Shown: positions 46,076-58,557, counted from the stretch's first letter. The stretch: 64,000 nt of DNA from Amia ocellicauda (GCF_036373705.1 NC_089863.1:35291227-35355226), one strand, 5' to 3'. Notes: generated by a model not told the origin, from the letters alone. Program-made: numbers and translations.

Positions 46076-46480
46076 TGTATGTATGTATGTATATATATAT
46101 ATATATGTATGAATGTATGTATGTCCAATTGCTTTTGACAATACAAATGAATTGAGAGGGAGAGAGAGACAGACAGACAGACTGACAAACAGAAAAACAG
46201 ACACACACACAAACACACACACACACAGAGCCAGCCAGCCCGCCAGCCAGCCAGCCAGCTCAGCGATGACATCACGAGCCTCTCTCAGCTGACTGCTATG
46301 ACATCACAGAGCACGTACATTCCGTTGCTTGCCGTCTGTCAACCACTCAGTCACTGCCAGCCAGACTGGCTGGCTGGCTGGATGTGGGGGCTGCTTGCTG
46401 CTGCTGCGTACCTTAGCAAGCTTATTTGCTTGACCGGCCTTCCTACTCCTCTGCCCACATGCCCACCTATGCCTCTACTC
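46076..46480 (-). repeat. outer end of the right arm: (TATG)n, CRE-like pair, sequence after the U5-like unit
   Basis: Mirror of 7,425-7,684, then runs on into the sequence that follows the U5-like unit and stops just before that unit would begin (46,480). Confidence 0.65.
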
Positions 46481-48162
46481 CAAGATACTTATACAATAGA
46501 AAAACTATGGTAATAATAATATAGCCCAAGACAAAAAATATTAATCTTTCTAGACTGTATTAAAGTTCAGCACTTCGGAAAAATAGAATTATTTTGTATT
46601 TCAATAAAACACACACCCAACCAATGTAAATGTCACGGACGGTGTTAATTAGCTCCTTAATCACCATTACTTATTATATTTATATTTCACTTCACTTTAT
46701 GCAATATGGCTTGTGTATTTTGTTTGGTTCTATATTGCCATTATTTTGTGTGTTGATTATCTTTCACTTTATTGTTTAATTTGTTATTCACTTAGTATTA
46801 TTTTGATTGTTTGCACGCGTGCCTTATTATTTTTGTTTCTTCTTTCTTTCACAACTCACCTGGGTCCACCTGCACTCTTCACACGCGTCCCCACTTAATC
46901 ACCCTGCCCTGGGAGAGGAGAGGATTATCTGCTGTAGTCCACTTTCCAATGTGGGAGGTCTCTGCGGCTCATATCTCATTCAATTATTTATTCATTTATC
47001 CTACATCAAGTTTATTTATTTTCCCACGTTTCATTCAATCACCATCAGAAGCTCTCTGTGCTAAAAGTGGCAGCACATTTGTCTCACACACATCAAACTC
47101 ACCTTTTCCTGCTTCCCAAGCCTTATCAACTTACTCAGACCCTCGTCAACTTACTCAAACCCTCTTCAACTTTGGTTAACATTGCTCTGCATTCTAACAG
47201 CTATTCTTTCTCCTATTCTTAATTTCTTACAAGAAATGTATTCAGGTTTTTTTATCAATATGTTTTATTTATATTTATACAGATGTCACTCCATTATTCG
47301 TTTATTGAAGTCATATATGTACCTAACAAAATATTAGCCAATAGGCCATTGATCTCAATAATGATTCCCATAATCCTAGGACACCTTCTCTTTTACTCTC
47401 CCTTTCCATTCTTACTTTTCTCCTGTAAAGCATTTTATATTACTTGAGCTTACTTATTCTATAGTTGTAATCTTATACTTCTGCGGTATCTTACCCTTTT
47501 CCTACATCACTCATCTTAAAACCATGGTCTACTTTGACTTTCATTTCAGGTATTATATGCTAGGCACCAATAACCAAACATTTTCTGAAAGACTGTAACA
47601 TGTCACCAGACTGTTTACATTCTCCTGCTTTCACAGGCTGTCAGGGCTGCACCAGGCTCTCTTCTAGCCTTTCGTTTCCTTGAATTTGACTTTTGACAGA
47701 GCTTGTCCATAACATGATGTTTAACAAACAAATTCTGGTTCTTCTTGTGGAGACACCATGACTATTTATGTATTACTATTATTATCCATCTGTTTATTCA
47801 ATGTATATTTTGGATTACTTTTCTTATAATAGTCTTTCTTTCTGATTTCTGATGCTTGAGGCACTCTGTATAGAGCCAAAGATCCTCATGAATATGATAA
47901 ATCTGTTGTTACATTTTTAAATATAATTCTAAAATGATTGCCAAAACATAGACATTTACCTTATATCACCTTCAAACTATACATATACATAAACACACAA
48001 AGCACATACACATTGATATCTAAAGATAATTCAGATATCCGATCTGTGGCATGTTTTATTGACCCTGCAGTGTCTCAAACAGCCCTTATAACTTATTATT
48101 TAAGCTTATGATTATTTAGAATAAAATGTCAAATAATCCCACTCGATTATTTCATTATTTCA
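46481..48162 (-). mobile_element. retrovirus-related sequence, no intact gene
   Basis: AT-rich. 47,030-47,235 and 47,935-48,110 match 24,905-25,075 and 25,790-25,970. 46,481-46,900 shows nothing recognisable. Probably part of the same fossil as the Gag remnant next to it. Confidence 0.4.
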
Positions 48163-49010
48163 CTATCTCAGTTTTCTTGATCCATTGTGAAAAAGTTCTG
48201 TTATTTCCTCCTCATCTGTAGAGGCTACATTAGCCCACTCCCCGGTCTGATATTCTCGTAGTAACTGTATCCAAATGTTGGGCGGACATTTAGCCTTCAC
48301 GATGATGTGTACATCGTGCGGGTGAAGGAGGTGAATAACCATCTTTTCATCTAGAATATCCCAAAAAGTTGTGTTACCCTGGTTTGGTTTTAATTTTGGG
48401 AGGGACGCCCATATCATTTCTTTTTCTCCTGGGGAGAAGGGGACATGGGTTTTAGTCGTATAGACTATTGATTGACCTTCCTCTTTACTCTGTCTAGTTT
48501 TGACTTGCATGGGTGCAGCTGGGACCGTTTTCAGAGCGGTCAGATCTGGATACAATGTATTATTATAACCAAAATCAGTGATTGATTTATATTCCGGATT
48601 ATATGGGGGAGGAGCGCTAGCAAAACCTCCTTTTTCATATTCCCATGCTTTGCGATCTAAATCATCCCAATCGGGCCTGTCGTCCTCGGAGTGATCTGTG
48701 TCGCGACGCGCTCCTAACACGGCAGCACATCGCGCACCTACACCTTCACCTTTTCTGACCACTTTTCTTGCCCTTCTAATTTGCCTTGTAGTTCTATTAA
48801 TTCTATCGTATTTTTCACAACTTCTTCTCTCAATTCACATTACTGTTTATGATGATCTTCCATTTCTGTTATTTTCTTTTCTTGATTCTCACCAACCTGA
48901 CACAATATCACAATTCCTTTCTCTGTCTTATCTGGTTGTTGTTGCTTCCACCAGTCCCGGTGCTCCTTCGGAGACCAGTCTTTCTCCCAACTTCCTTCCA
49001 ACATTTTCTT
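48163..49010 (-). mobile_element. retroviral Gag remnant
   Basis: A 199-codon minus-strand frame (48,163-48,762) carries a PPPY late-domain-like motif (SAPPPYNPEY) and a capsid-start-like stretch (PFSPGEKEMIWASLPKLKPN...IWIQLLREY). Related coding-like sequence (MLEGSWEKDWSPKEHRDWW) extends to about 49,010. The layout suits Gag of a fish gammaretrovirus-like element. Broken; LTRs could not be placed. Confidence 0.55.
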
Positions 49011-50560
49011 CTCTACATTCTGTTTTTTTATTTCTCAAAAAACCAATAATGCTGGTGTCACTCACTGTGACGATTTATCTGAAATATTACATTATTATAT
49101 ATTATATTATGTATATATATTATAATAAAAACAAACACTCCAGTAAGGTACGGACACCCGTACATGACACTGGCTAAGGTAAGGGAACCCATAAACAACC
49201 ATAAGCACCTAGGACCTAGGACAGACTGTAACTTGCTAACTTGCTAACTGTTTTGTTTGCTTCACATCGTTTGCTGCTAGTTGCATGCCAAATGAGTTCG
49301 TTCTGTCCAAAATATAAGCTTTTTTCTTCTAATAAACTCAATAAAAATACAGTGCACTAGCAACTATTTCCCTTTCAAAAGTTGTAGTCCCGTTTCAGTT
49401 AAAACAAAATGTGTTCTTCAAACAAAGAAAATACTTGTGTTTCTTTTCCCTCTTTACCTGCTCTTATCACAAAGCTTCTCAACACAATCTCAGGTGCAGG
49501 TGCACTCTGCGCTATCCTTTGCCCGAGCTTTGTCCAGGAAAACTCACTGTAGCCATCTTAGTTCAACACGGGCTCTCCTTACCTGCGAGTCACACGGGTC
49601 CAGTTCACTTTGCAAGTGAACAGTCTCTTCTCAGAAACAATAAGGAAACTTGGAAAGAAACACAATCCCAGGTCGGTGTTAAAAAAAAGTTCTTTGTTTT
49701 CATATTAAAAGAAAACATTTGTATTTTCTCTGCACACTTCACAGCTCCAATTAGCACACTCAACTAATCCCTGCCCCCCTCAGAACCGTCACTAAAGAAA
49801 GGTACTCACAGTCATTTTAAATATGACATCCTGTAGTGTTTGTTTTCAAAATATGATCTTATTATCACTTGAACCAAATAAATCCTTTGACCCACTAATA
49901 CCAAATTACAGTTATGGGGGCCACAGATGTGATTTGAAAATACGATCTTCCATGTCTTTCTGTTGTGTTTTGACCTGGGGATCTGTAATTGTCCAAGTGG
50001 CTACTGCACATGTACTTATTTAATATTAAATGTGTTATTTAATTAGGCTTGGTTCTGGTGAGCATGTACAAGACGTCAGCTTTTTAAATAACTGTGTGTA
50101 TTGGATCATACACATTTTAGAAATACTCTCTCAAACTTCCCGCATTGGTACCTCACCAGGGAGGTAGAAAACAGCAATAGCATTGAAAAAGTGTGATTGT
50201 AGTTCTGCTCTTCTGCAATATATTTCTACAATATCTTTAACATCTTCTTTAACATTGTTTTAAAGGCTGGGACCAATATGGTGGAATATCTCCAACACAC
50301 GGACATTGAGAGACTCGACCCCTTTGTGCTGCTGCTCAGAGACCAACTCTCAGTTGTCTCTGAGTAGGCTATGGATCAACTTCCTTTCCTAATATGAAGG
50401 AGACCATGGATACAAAACCTATGAAAAACAGGTGATTATTGTTATTCTTCTCATTATAAACTACTTAATACATCTCTCCCATAAAGTACAACAGGATAGT
50501 GGTGACGTCATTCAGGATTGGATTGCCATTGGTCAAAAGCCCTCTGAGAGAAATTGTGTG
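49011..50560. other. no gene recognised
   Basis: AT-rich. It may include the 5' end of the retroviral fossil. A short frame near 50,279-50,368 (MVEYLQHTDIERLDPFVLLL) is too small to call. Confidence 0.3.
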
Positions 50561-50765
50561 GCGACACTCCACACTCTTAGAAGAAATTGTTCTGCACAGA
50601 ACCATAAAGGGTTCCTCGAGTAATCGCTCTGGTGGATCCCTTTATGGTTCTATGTAGAACCCCTTCAAAGGGGTTACATGAAGAACCCCCAAACATAGCG
50701 TTCTACACAGAACCATTCGTTTTAAAATGTTATATATAGAACCCATTCAAAAGGGGGACACGTGC
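50561..50765. repeat. GGTTCT/AGAACC hairpin minisatellite
   Basis: Repeated, partly self-complementary copies of AGAACC and GGTTCT every 20-35 bp (for example TTATGGTTCTATGTAGAACC). A short repeat type seen in many fish genomes. No coding capacity. Confidence 0.65.
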
Positions 50766-51472
50766 TATACCTGAATTTGTTTTCCAAATACAATCTTTAA
50801 AAAATGTATGAGTTCATATATACAAACACACATACACAACGTAGAAATCGCACTACTAGTGAAGTAACTTCATTTACATTATATGCCACAACTCCTCAAT
50901 TTGGAACGCAAAAACAAGACATCTGATGTAAAAGTGTAAACTAATTACGAACAGCACTTTTGATTTTTATCTTCAATTCAGGGGCTACTTATTCGAACAG
51001 TAAACTGTATTCTCTCTTCAGAGTGACTGGAATGTTTTTGCCTACATTCAACTTAAATATGAAAGTTTCCAAAAACGGCATAGTTTTCTTTAAGGCTATT
51101 CAATGCCAAACACAAAATTCTCTCTGCTTTCAGTGCTTGTCCTTCAGCACAATTACACAGGTTCATGATGTTCTCATTTCAATACATTGTTTTCTTATTT
51201 AAACTATTTGACTTTGAGCTTACATTGAGAATAACATCACTTTTGCAAGTAAAACCTGGCCAAGAAAGGAAGCAGCACTACAATAAAACAATACACAGAA
51301 TACAAAGCAGTTCCTTCAAAAGTGAAAGTGATAAAGAGTGATGTCTGTCAGTAAATTACGTTGAGATACATATTGGTTATTTTGAATTAGGAGTCCAACT
51401 TCAATAACTTCTATTAACAAGCCAAAATACAGATCAGAATTACGGGTAATTGAAAATAATATGTAGCGCCTA
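50766..51472. other. no gene recognised
   Basis: AT-rich spacer before the LINE ORF1; nothing supported. Confidence 0.4.
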
Positions 51473-53066
51473 GGTAAGCTTGGATGTGTTCAGAGAAACA
51501 CTAAAAACGGACCTTCCTCACACCCGTCTTGTTGAGGTGGACGTGGTCATACAGGTGATGTGGCTGGATGTCTCAGTGGTGTGCCAGGTGGACGTTGGGG
51601 AGGAGGGCACATCTTCGGGATACTTCTGCGTTGATGGCCTGGATGATGTGCAGGGGCACGTCTGTGCAGGGCAGCAGTGTGGAGATGGAAATTTTGGCAG
51701 TTGGGAATTCCTCTGTGGCTTTCGTTGCTACCTGTCTCAGGGCTGAGGCCACATCGCCCCTGCGGGCACTCAGGTCGTTAGTGCCGGTGTGGATGAGGAT
51801 GTGTTTGACTTGGCAAAGCCTCCTCTTGGAGAGCAGCTCCAGGGCTCTCTGTGCTGTGGAGCACCAAAGCTTTTTCACTTTTCGCCCAGGGAAGAGGCGC
51901 CTCTCAACCAGGAACTTCCCATTGGATTCGCTCAGAATGACCACCTCTGCGTTGACCTGCCACTCCGGGTTTGCGTCGGGAGTGGTGGGGGCAGCGGGTG
52001 TGTTTTGGGGGAGTGGCGTTTCAGGGGGTTGTGTATTAGTGGCAGGTCTGGTGATAGTGGGTGTGTCAGGAGTGGTGGGGAGTGTGGGTGGATCAGTGGG
52101 TGCGTCAGGGGTTGGAGGTGTTGTGGGGTCAGTGCAGTGCAGTCTCTGTGCTCCAGTGATGTGTAGCTCCTCTCTTAGCTCCTCCAGCTGGCTCTGCAGG
52201 CTCCTTAGCTGGCTGTGCTGGGGTGTCCTGGTCAGCTCCTCCCTCGCTCTGCGCAGCTCCGTCCTCAGGGTTTGGCTCTGCTCCTCCAGGTCTCTCACTG
52301 CTGCTCTCAGCTCATGGATCTCAGCCTTGTGCTGCATCTTTAGTCTGTGCATCTCATCCCGGAGCTGATCGCACAAGGAGGTCTGGGCCAGGGTGCTCAA
52401 GGTCTGCTCCCTGAACTCCGCAAACTCCAGCTCCAGCACTGATAGGCATTCCTTTAGTGTTTTAATGTTGCTGGAGAGTTTTGGGGAGACAGGGGGGCAG
52501 TCTGTGGGAGATGGGGCACTGTCTGGCTCCGTGTGGCTGGGGGCAGACTGCAGGGTGGCCGGCTCTGGCTCTTGTTTCTCTACCTCAGTCTGCTGCTTTG
52601 AGGTGTGGAAGCCGAGAGCTAATTGGTCCAGGCTGCTCTCGCTGCCCTGCACCATGATGGTCCCGTTGTGGTATACATTAAAAGTGAGCATCACACTGTC
52701 TGTGTCTTTCTCTACCAGCACTGAGATCTGCCTGCCTCTGCTAATGCCCCTCTTGTTGTTATTGGGGTATGTCTGGCACAGGGTTTTGTGAAAGGCGGTG
52801 TAGAACAGTAGATTGTTCTTGACCCTGTTTTCTCCTTTACCGGTGTAGTCTAGGATGAGGGTCTCAGGAGATGCTCTCATCACAGCTTGTTTGTAGTCCT
52901 TCTTAGCCTGTGCAGAGCGAATGTCTTCAGGGTATCGGATTTCAAAAGGCAGCTCTGCAGTCAGACTGCTGTTCGATAGATTTCTATCAGTCTCAGTGGC
53001 AGTTGGGCTCTCTCCTACTGTCACTCTATTCAAATCGGAGCTCTGCATTTTCATTGGCTGAGTCAA
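51473..53066 (-). mobile_element. L2/CR1-type LINE ORF1 with coiled coil and SGNH hydrolase
   Basis: Minus frame of 497 codons (53,066-51,573). Residues 40-165: an N-terminal domain. 200-301: a long coiled coil (trimerisation in this family). 311-366: a Pro/Thr-rich linker. From about 374: an SGNH/GDSL esterase-type domain with VVILSESNGKFL, HILIHTGTNDL (the GTND block) and LPNVHLAHH. A TGA at 51,573-51,575 stops it just before the catalytic DHVHLN motif, which continues in the same frame (near 51,535). One in-frame stop is the only break seen. This ORF1 type accompanies L2 and CR1 elements; ORF2 is absent here. Confidence 0.8.
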
Positions 53067-53437
53067 CTACTGAGAATGCTTATTTATTTTATTAATACAT
53101 ATTTTTTTGTTTAATTATTTGTCTCTTACCTCCAATTCTTGTCTTCAGCTTTTCTTTTCTGACTTTTCTTCCTGAACTGTCTCTCTGCTTTCTTCTTTTT
53201 GTGTTTCTCTTAAAATTATTATTTTTTGAATACTTTTTCTTCTGAATTTCTATTCCATGTCTTCTGTGTATGTTTATAGTGCTATATATTCATTTGTAAA
53301 TCACAAATTAAATCCGCTTATGTATAAAAACAAATGTTTTTTAGGAGCTCATATTCCTCTCTCTCTCTCTCTCTCTCTCAATTCATTTCATTTGTATTGT
53401 CAAAGCAATTGGACATACATAAACATACATACATATA
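53067..53437. repeat. AT-rich leader, (CT)n, AATTCATTTGTATTGTC-type box, (CATA)n
   Basis: 53,067-53,350 is probably the 5' leader of the LINE. 53,359-53,437 is the same microsatellite module that flanks Tc1-A at 31,181-31,303. Confidence 0.6.
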
Positions 53438-54575
53438 CACTCACCTAAAGGATTATTAGGAACACCTGTTCAATTTCTCATTAATGCAATTATCTAATCA
53501 ACCAATCACATGGCAGTTGCTTCAATGCATTTAGGGGTGTGGTCCTGGTCAAGACAATCTCCTGAACTCCAAACTGAATGTCTGAATGGGAATGAAAGGT
53601 GATTTAAGCAATTTTGAGCGTGGCATGGTTGTTGGTGCCAGACGGGCCGGTCTGAGTATTTCACAATCTGCTCAGTTACTGGGATTTTCACGCACAACCA
53701 TTTCTAGGGTTTACAAAGAATGGTGTGAAAAGGGAAAAACATCCAGTATGCGGCAGTCCTGTGGGCGAAAATGCCTTGTTGATGCTAGAGGTCAGAGGAG
53801 AATGGGCCGACTGATTCAAGCTGATAGAAGAGCAACTTTGACTGAAATAACCACTCGCTACAACCGAGGTATGCAGCAAAGCATTTGTGAAGCCACAACA
53901 CGTACAACCTTGAGGCGGATGGGCTACAACAGCAGAAGACCCCACCGGGTACCACTCATCTCCACTACAAATAGGAAAAAGAGGTGAGACATTCAGATGG
54001 TAGAGTCAGAATTTGGCGTAAACAGAATGAGAACATGGATCCATCATGTCTTGTTACCACTGTGCAGGCTGGTGGTGGTGGTGTAATGGTGTGGGGGATG
54101 TCTTCTTGGCACACTTTAGGCCCCTTAGTGCCAATTGGGCATCGTTTAAATGCTACGGCCTACCTGAGCATTGTTTCTGACCATGTCCATCCCTTTTTGA
54201 CCACCATGTACCCATCCTCTGATGGCTACTTCCAGCAGGATAATGCACCATGTCACAAAGGTCGAATCATTTCAAATTGGTTTCTTGAACATGACAATGA
54301 GTTCACTGTACTAAACTGGCCCCCACAGTCACCAGATCTCAACCCAATAGAGCATCTTTGGGATGTGGTGGAACGGGAGCTTCGTGCCCTGGATGTGCAT
54401 CCCACAAATCTCCATCAACTGCAAGATGCTATCCTATCAATATGGGCCAACATTTCTAAAGAATGCTTTCAGCACCTTGTTGAATCAATGCCATGTAGAA
54501 TTAAAGCAGTTCTGAAGGCGAAAGAGGGTCAAACACAGTATTAGTATGGTGTTCCTAATAATCCTTTAGGTGAGT
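53438..54575 (+). mobile_element. Tc1-A transposon, second copy, abutting the 5S array
   Basis: Left TIR intact (CACTCACCTAAAGG) in (CATA)n. The right TIR stops after GGTGAG and passes straight into 5S spacer. Transposase from ATG at 53,586: MGMKGDLSNFERGMVVGARR, paired HTH (QLLGFSRTTISRVYKEW), then a deletion of about 80 bp near 53,985 that removes the first catalytic D and shifts frame. 53,984-54,544 then carries RHSDGRVRIWRKQNENMDPS, QQDNAPCHKGR and SPDLNPIEHLWD. Not active as it stands. Confidence 0.85.
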
Positions 54576-54770
54576 TCATCGTAGCTCTTAATACTCTCTT
54601 TCTGTCTGGAGGAGATATAATTGAAGTATTGTACACGTACCCGGCTACTTTCAACACCCATTGCTGCACTGATATTTTTCCCTCCATTTTTCTTTATCCA
54701 TTTTTTTTTTGCTGGAAGTTCCGTCAATACCCGTCAGCCTTTAAGAGACATCATGCAGCCAGGCCTCTTG

Positions 54771-54888
54771 GCTTGCGGCCACACCGTCCTGAACGCGCCC
54801 AATCTCATCAGATCTCGGAAGCTAAACGGGGCAAGGGTTCGTCAGTACTTGGATGGGTGACCTCCTGGAGATATCAGGTGCTGCAAGT
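54771..54888 (+). rRNA. 5S rRNA copy R1, diverged edge copy
   Basis: Private changes GCAAGGGTTCGTC, GGGTGACC, GAGATATC and a CAAGT end. First gene after the transposon junction. Confidence 0.62.
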
Positions 54889-55104
54889 TATTTCGTCTCC
54901 TGGGTAACTTTATCGTAGCTCTAAATACTCTCTTTCTGTCTGGAGGAGATATAATTGAAGAATTGTACACATACCCGGCTACTTTCAACACCCTTTGCTG
55001 CACTGATATTTTTCCCTCCATTTTTCTTTTTTCTTTTTTATTTTGCTGGAAGTTCCGTCAATAACCTCCAGCCTTTAAGAGACATCATGCAGCCAGGCCT
55101 CTTG

Positions 55105-55222
55105 GCTTGAGGCCACACCGGCCTGAACGCGTCCGATCTCGTCAGATCTCGGAAGCTAAACGGGGCAGGGCCTGGTCAGTACTTTGATGGGAGACCTCCT
55201 GGAAATACCAGGTGCTGCTAGC
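55105..55222 (+). rRNA. 5S rRNA copy R2
   Basis: GCTTGAGG start, CTTTGATGGG in box C, CTAGC end. Confidence 0.68.
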
Positions 55223-55434
55223 TTTTTCGTCTCCTGGGTAACTTCATCGTAGCTCTTAATACTCTCTTTCAGTCTGCAGGAGATATAATTGAAGAATTGT
55301 ACATGTACCCGGCTACTTTCAACACCCTTTGCTGCACTGATATTTTTCCATCCATTTTTCTTTTTTTTTTTTTTGCTGGAAGTTCCGTCAATACCCGCCA
55401 ACCTTTAAGAGACATCATGCAGCCAGGCCTCTCG

Positions 55435-55552
55435 GCTTGCGGACACAAAGTCCTGAACGCGCCCGATCTCGTCAGATCTCGGAAACTAAACGGGGCAGGG
55501 CCTGGTCAGTACTTCGATGGGAGATCTCCTGGAAATACCAGGTGCTGCCAGC
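55435..55552 (+). rRNA. 5S rRNA copy R3
   Basis: GCGGACACAAAG, CTTCGATGGG, GAGATCTCC and CCAGC end; probably impaired. Confidence 0.65.
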
Positions 55553-55763
55553 TTTTTACGTCTCCTGGGGAACTTCATCGTAGCTCTTAATACTCTCTTT
55601 CTGTCTGGAGAAGACATAATTGAAGAATTGTACACGTACCCGGCTACTTTCAACACCCTTTGCTGCACTGGTATATTTCCCTCTATTTTTCTTTTTTTTT
55701 TTTGGTGGCAGTTCCGTCAATACCCGCCAGCCTTTAAGAGACATCATGCAGCCAGGCATCTCG

Positions 55764-55881
55764 GCTTGCGGCCACACCATCCTGAACGCGCCCGATCTCG
55801 TCAGATCTCGGAAGCTAAACGGGGCAGGACCTGGTCAGTACATGAAAGTGAGACCTCCTGGAAATACCTAGTGCTGCAAGC
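55764..55881 (+). rRNA. 5S rRNA copy R4, variant type
   Basis: CATGAAAGTG; TACCTAGTGC; T4 follows. Confidence 0.6.
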
Positions 55882-56106
55882 TTTTACGTCTCCTGGGTAA
55901 CTTTATCGTAGCTCTCAATACTCTCTCTCTGTCTGGAGGAGATATAATTGAAGTATTGTACACGTATCCAGCTACTGTCAACACCCTTTGCTGCACTGAT
56001 ATTTTTCCATCCATTTTTCTTTTTTATTTTTTTATTTTTATTTTTTGCTGGAAGTTCCATCAATACCCGCCAACCTTTAAGAGACATCATGCAGCCAGGC
56101 CTTTCG

Positions 56107-56224
56107 GCTTGTGGCCACACCGTCCTGAACGCGCCCGATCTCGTCAGATCTCGGAAGCTAAACGGGGCAGGGCCTGGTCAGTACTTGGATGGGAGACCTC
56201 CTAGAAATACCAGGTGCTGCAAGC
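56107..56224 (+). rRNA. 5S rRNA copy R5, main type
   Basis: Clean main-type copy with CTGAACGCG in the 5' region. Confidence 0.83.
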
Positions 56225-56445
56225 TTTTTACGTCTCCTGGGTAACTTCATCGTAGCTCTTAATACTCTCTTTCTGTCTCCAGGAGATATAATTGAAGAAT
56301 TGTACACGTACCCGGCTACTTTCAACACCCTTTCCTGCACTGATATTTTTCCCTCCATTTTTCTATTTTTTTTTTTTTTTTTTTTGCTGGAAGTTCCGTC
56401 AATACCCGCCAACCTTTAAGAGACATCATGCAGCCAGGCCTTTCG

Positions 56446-56563
56446 GCTTGTGGCCACACCGTCCTGAATGCGCCCGATCGCGTAAGATCTCGGAAGCTGA
56501 ACGGGGCAGGGTCTGGTCAGTACTTGGATGGGAGACCTCCTAGAAATACCAGGTGCTGCAAGC
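56446..56563 (+). rRNA. 5S rRNA copy R6, main type
   Basis: GATCGCGTAAGATC and AAGCTGAACGG; the first change is shared with R13. Confidence 0.74.
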
Positions 56564-56774
56564 TTTTTACGTCTCCTGGGTAACTTCATCGTAGCTCTTA
56601 ATACTCTCTTTCTGTCTCCAGGAGATATAATTGAAGAATTGTACACGTACCCGGCTACTTTCAACACCCTTTGCTGCACTGGTATATTTCCCTCTATTTT
56701 TCTTTTTTTTTTTTGCTGGAAGTTCCGTCAATACCCGCCAGCCTTTAAGAGACATCATGCAGCCAGGCATCTCG

Positions 56775-56892
56775 GCTTGCGGCCACACCATCCTGAACGC
56801 TCCCGATCTCGTCAGATCTCGGAAGCTAAACGGGGCAGGACCTGGTCAGTACATGAATGTGAGACCTCCTGGAAATACCTAGTGCTGCAAGC
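56775..56892 (+). rRNA. 5S rRNA copy R7, variant type
   Basis: CATGAATGTG; AACGCTCCCG; TACCTAGTGC. Confidence 0.6.
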
Positions 56893-57117
56893 TTTTACGT
56901 GTCCTGGGTAACTTTATCGTATCTCTTAATACTCTCTCTCTTTCTGGAGGAGATATAATTGAAGTATTGTACACGTATCCAGCTACTGTCAACACCCTTT
57001 GCTGCACTGATATTTTTCCATCCATTTTTCTTTTTTCTTTTTTTCTTTTTCTTTTTTGCTGGAAGTTCCGTCAATACCCGCCAACCTTTAAGAGACATCA
57101 TGCAGCCAGGCCTTTCG

Positions 57118-57235
57118 GCTTGTGGCCACACCGTCCTGAATGTGCCCGATCTCGTCAGATCTCGGAAGCTAAACGGGGCAGGACCTGGTCAGTACTTGGA
57201 CGGTAGACCTCCTTTAAATACCAGGTGCTGTAAGC
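57118..57235 (+). rRNA. 5S rRNA copy R8
   Basis: Box C altered to CTTGGACGGTAG; CCTCCTTTAAATACC; GTAAGC end. Confidence 0.66.
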
Positions 57236-57447
57236 TTTTACGTGTCCTGGGTAACTTTATCGTAGCTCTTAATTCTCTCTTTCTGTCTGCAGGAGATTTA
57301 ATTGAAGAATTGTACACGTACCCAGCTACTGTCAACACCCTTTGCTGCACTGATATTTTTCCATCCATTTTTCTTTTTTTTTTTTTTGCTGGAAGTTCCG
57401 TCAATACCCGCCAACCTTTAAGAGACATCATGCAGCCAGGCCTTTCG

Positions 57448-57565
57448 GCTTGTGGACACACCGTCCTGAATGCGCCCGATCTCGTCAGATCTCGGAAGCT
57501 AAACGGGGCAGGGCCTGGTCAGTACTTGGATGGGAGACCTCCTAGAAATACCAGGTGCTGCAAGC
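57448..57565 (+). rRNA. 5S rRNA copy R9, main type
   Basis: GCTTGTGGACAC start; box C intact; T5. Confidence 0.8.
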
Positions 57566-57776
57566 TTTTTACGTCTCCTGGGTGACTTCATCGTAGCTCT
57601 TAATACTCTCTTTCTGTCTCCAGGAGATATAATTGAAGAATTGTACACGTACCCGGCTACTTACAACACCCTTTGCTGCACTGGTATATTTCCCTCTATT
57701 TTTCTTTTTTTTTTTTGCTGGAAGTTCCGTCAATACCCGCCAGCCTTTAAGAGACATCATGCAGCCAGGCATCTCG

Positions 57777-57894
57777 GCTTGCGGTCACACCATCCTGAAC
57801 GCGCCCGATCTCGTCAGATCTCGGAAGCTAAACGGGGCAGGACCTGGTCAGTACATGAATGTGAGACCTCCTGGAAATACCTAGTGCTGCAAGC
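57777..57894 (+). rRNA. 5S rRNA copy R10, variant type
   Basis: CATGAATGTG; GCGGTCACACC start. Confidence 0.6.
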
Positions 57895-58110
57895 TTTTAC
57901 GTCTCCTGGGTAACTTTATCGTAGCTCTTAATACTCTCTCTCTGTCTGGAGGAGATTTAATTGAAGAATTGTACACCTACTAGGCTACTTTCAACACCCT
58001 TTGCTGCACTGATATTTTTCCCTCCATTTTTCTTTTTATTTTATTTTTTTGCTGGAAGTTCCGTCAATATCCGCCAGCCTTTAAGAGACATCATGCAGCC
58101 AGGCCTCTTG

Positions 58111-58228
58111 GCTTGTAGTCACACCGTCCTGAATGCGCCCGATCATATCAGATTTCGGAAGCTAAACGGGGCAGGGCCTGGTCAGTACATGGATGTGTGA
58201 CCTCCTGGAAATACCAGGTGCTGCAAGC
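58111..58228 (+). rRNA. 5S rRNA copy R11, mosaic
   Basis: GCTTGTAGTC start, GATCATATCAGATTTCGG, CATGGATGTGTG in box C. Shares its 5' half with R15. Confidence 0.58.
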
Positions 58229-58439
58229 TTTTTACGTCTCCTGTGTAACTTCATCGTAGCTCTTAATACTCTCTTTCTGTCTCCAGGAGATATAATTGAA
58301 GAATTGTACACGTACCCGGCTACTTTCAACACCCTTTGCTGCACTGGTATATTTCCCTCTATTTTTCTTTATTTTTTTTGCTGGCAGTTCCGTCAATACC
58401 CGCCAGCCTTTAAGAGACATCATGCAGCCAGGCATCTCG

Positions 58440-58557
58440 GCTTGCGGCCACACCATCCTGAACGTGCCCGATCTCGTCAGATCTCGGAAGCTAAACGGGG
58501 CAGGACCTGGTCAGTACATGAATGTGAGACCTCCTGGAAGTACCTGGTGCTGCTAGC
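58440..58557 (+). rRNA. 5S rRNA copy R12, variant type
   Basis: CATGAATGTG; GGAAGTACCTGGTGC; CTAGC end, like R18. Confidence 0.58.

Noticed and set aside
51568-52368. 266-codon plus-strand frame
   Set aside because: Lies opposite the LINE ORF1; GC-rich coding sequence on the other strand explains it.
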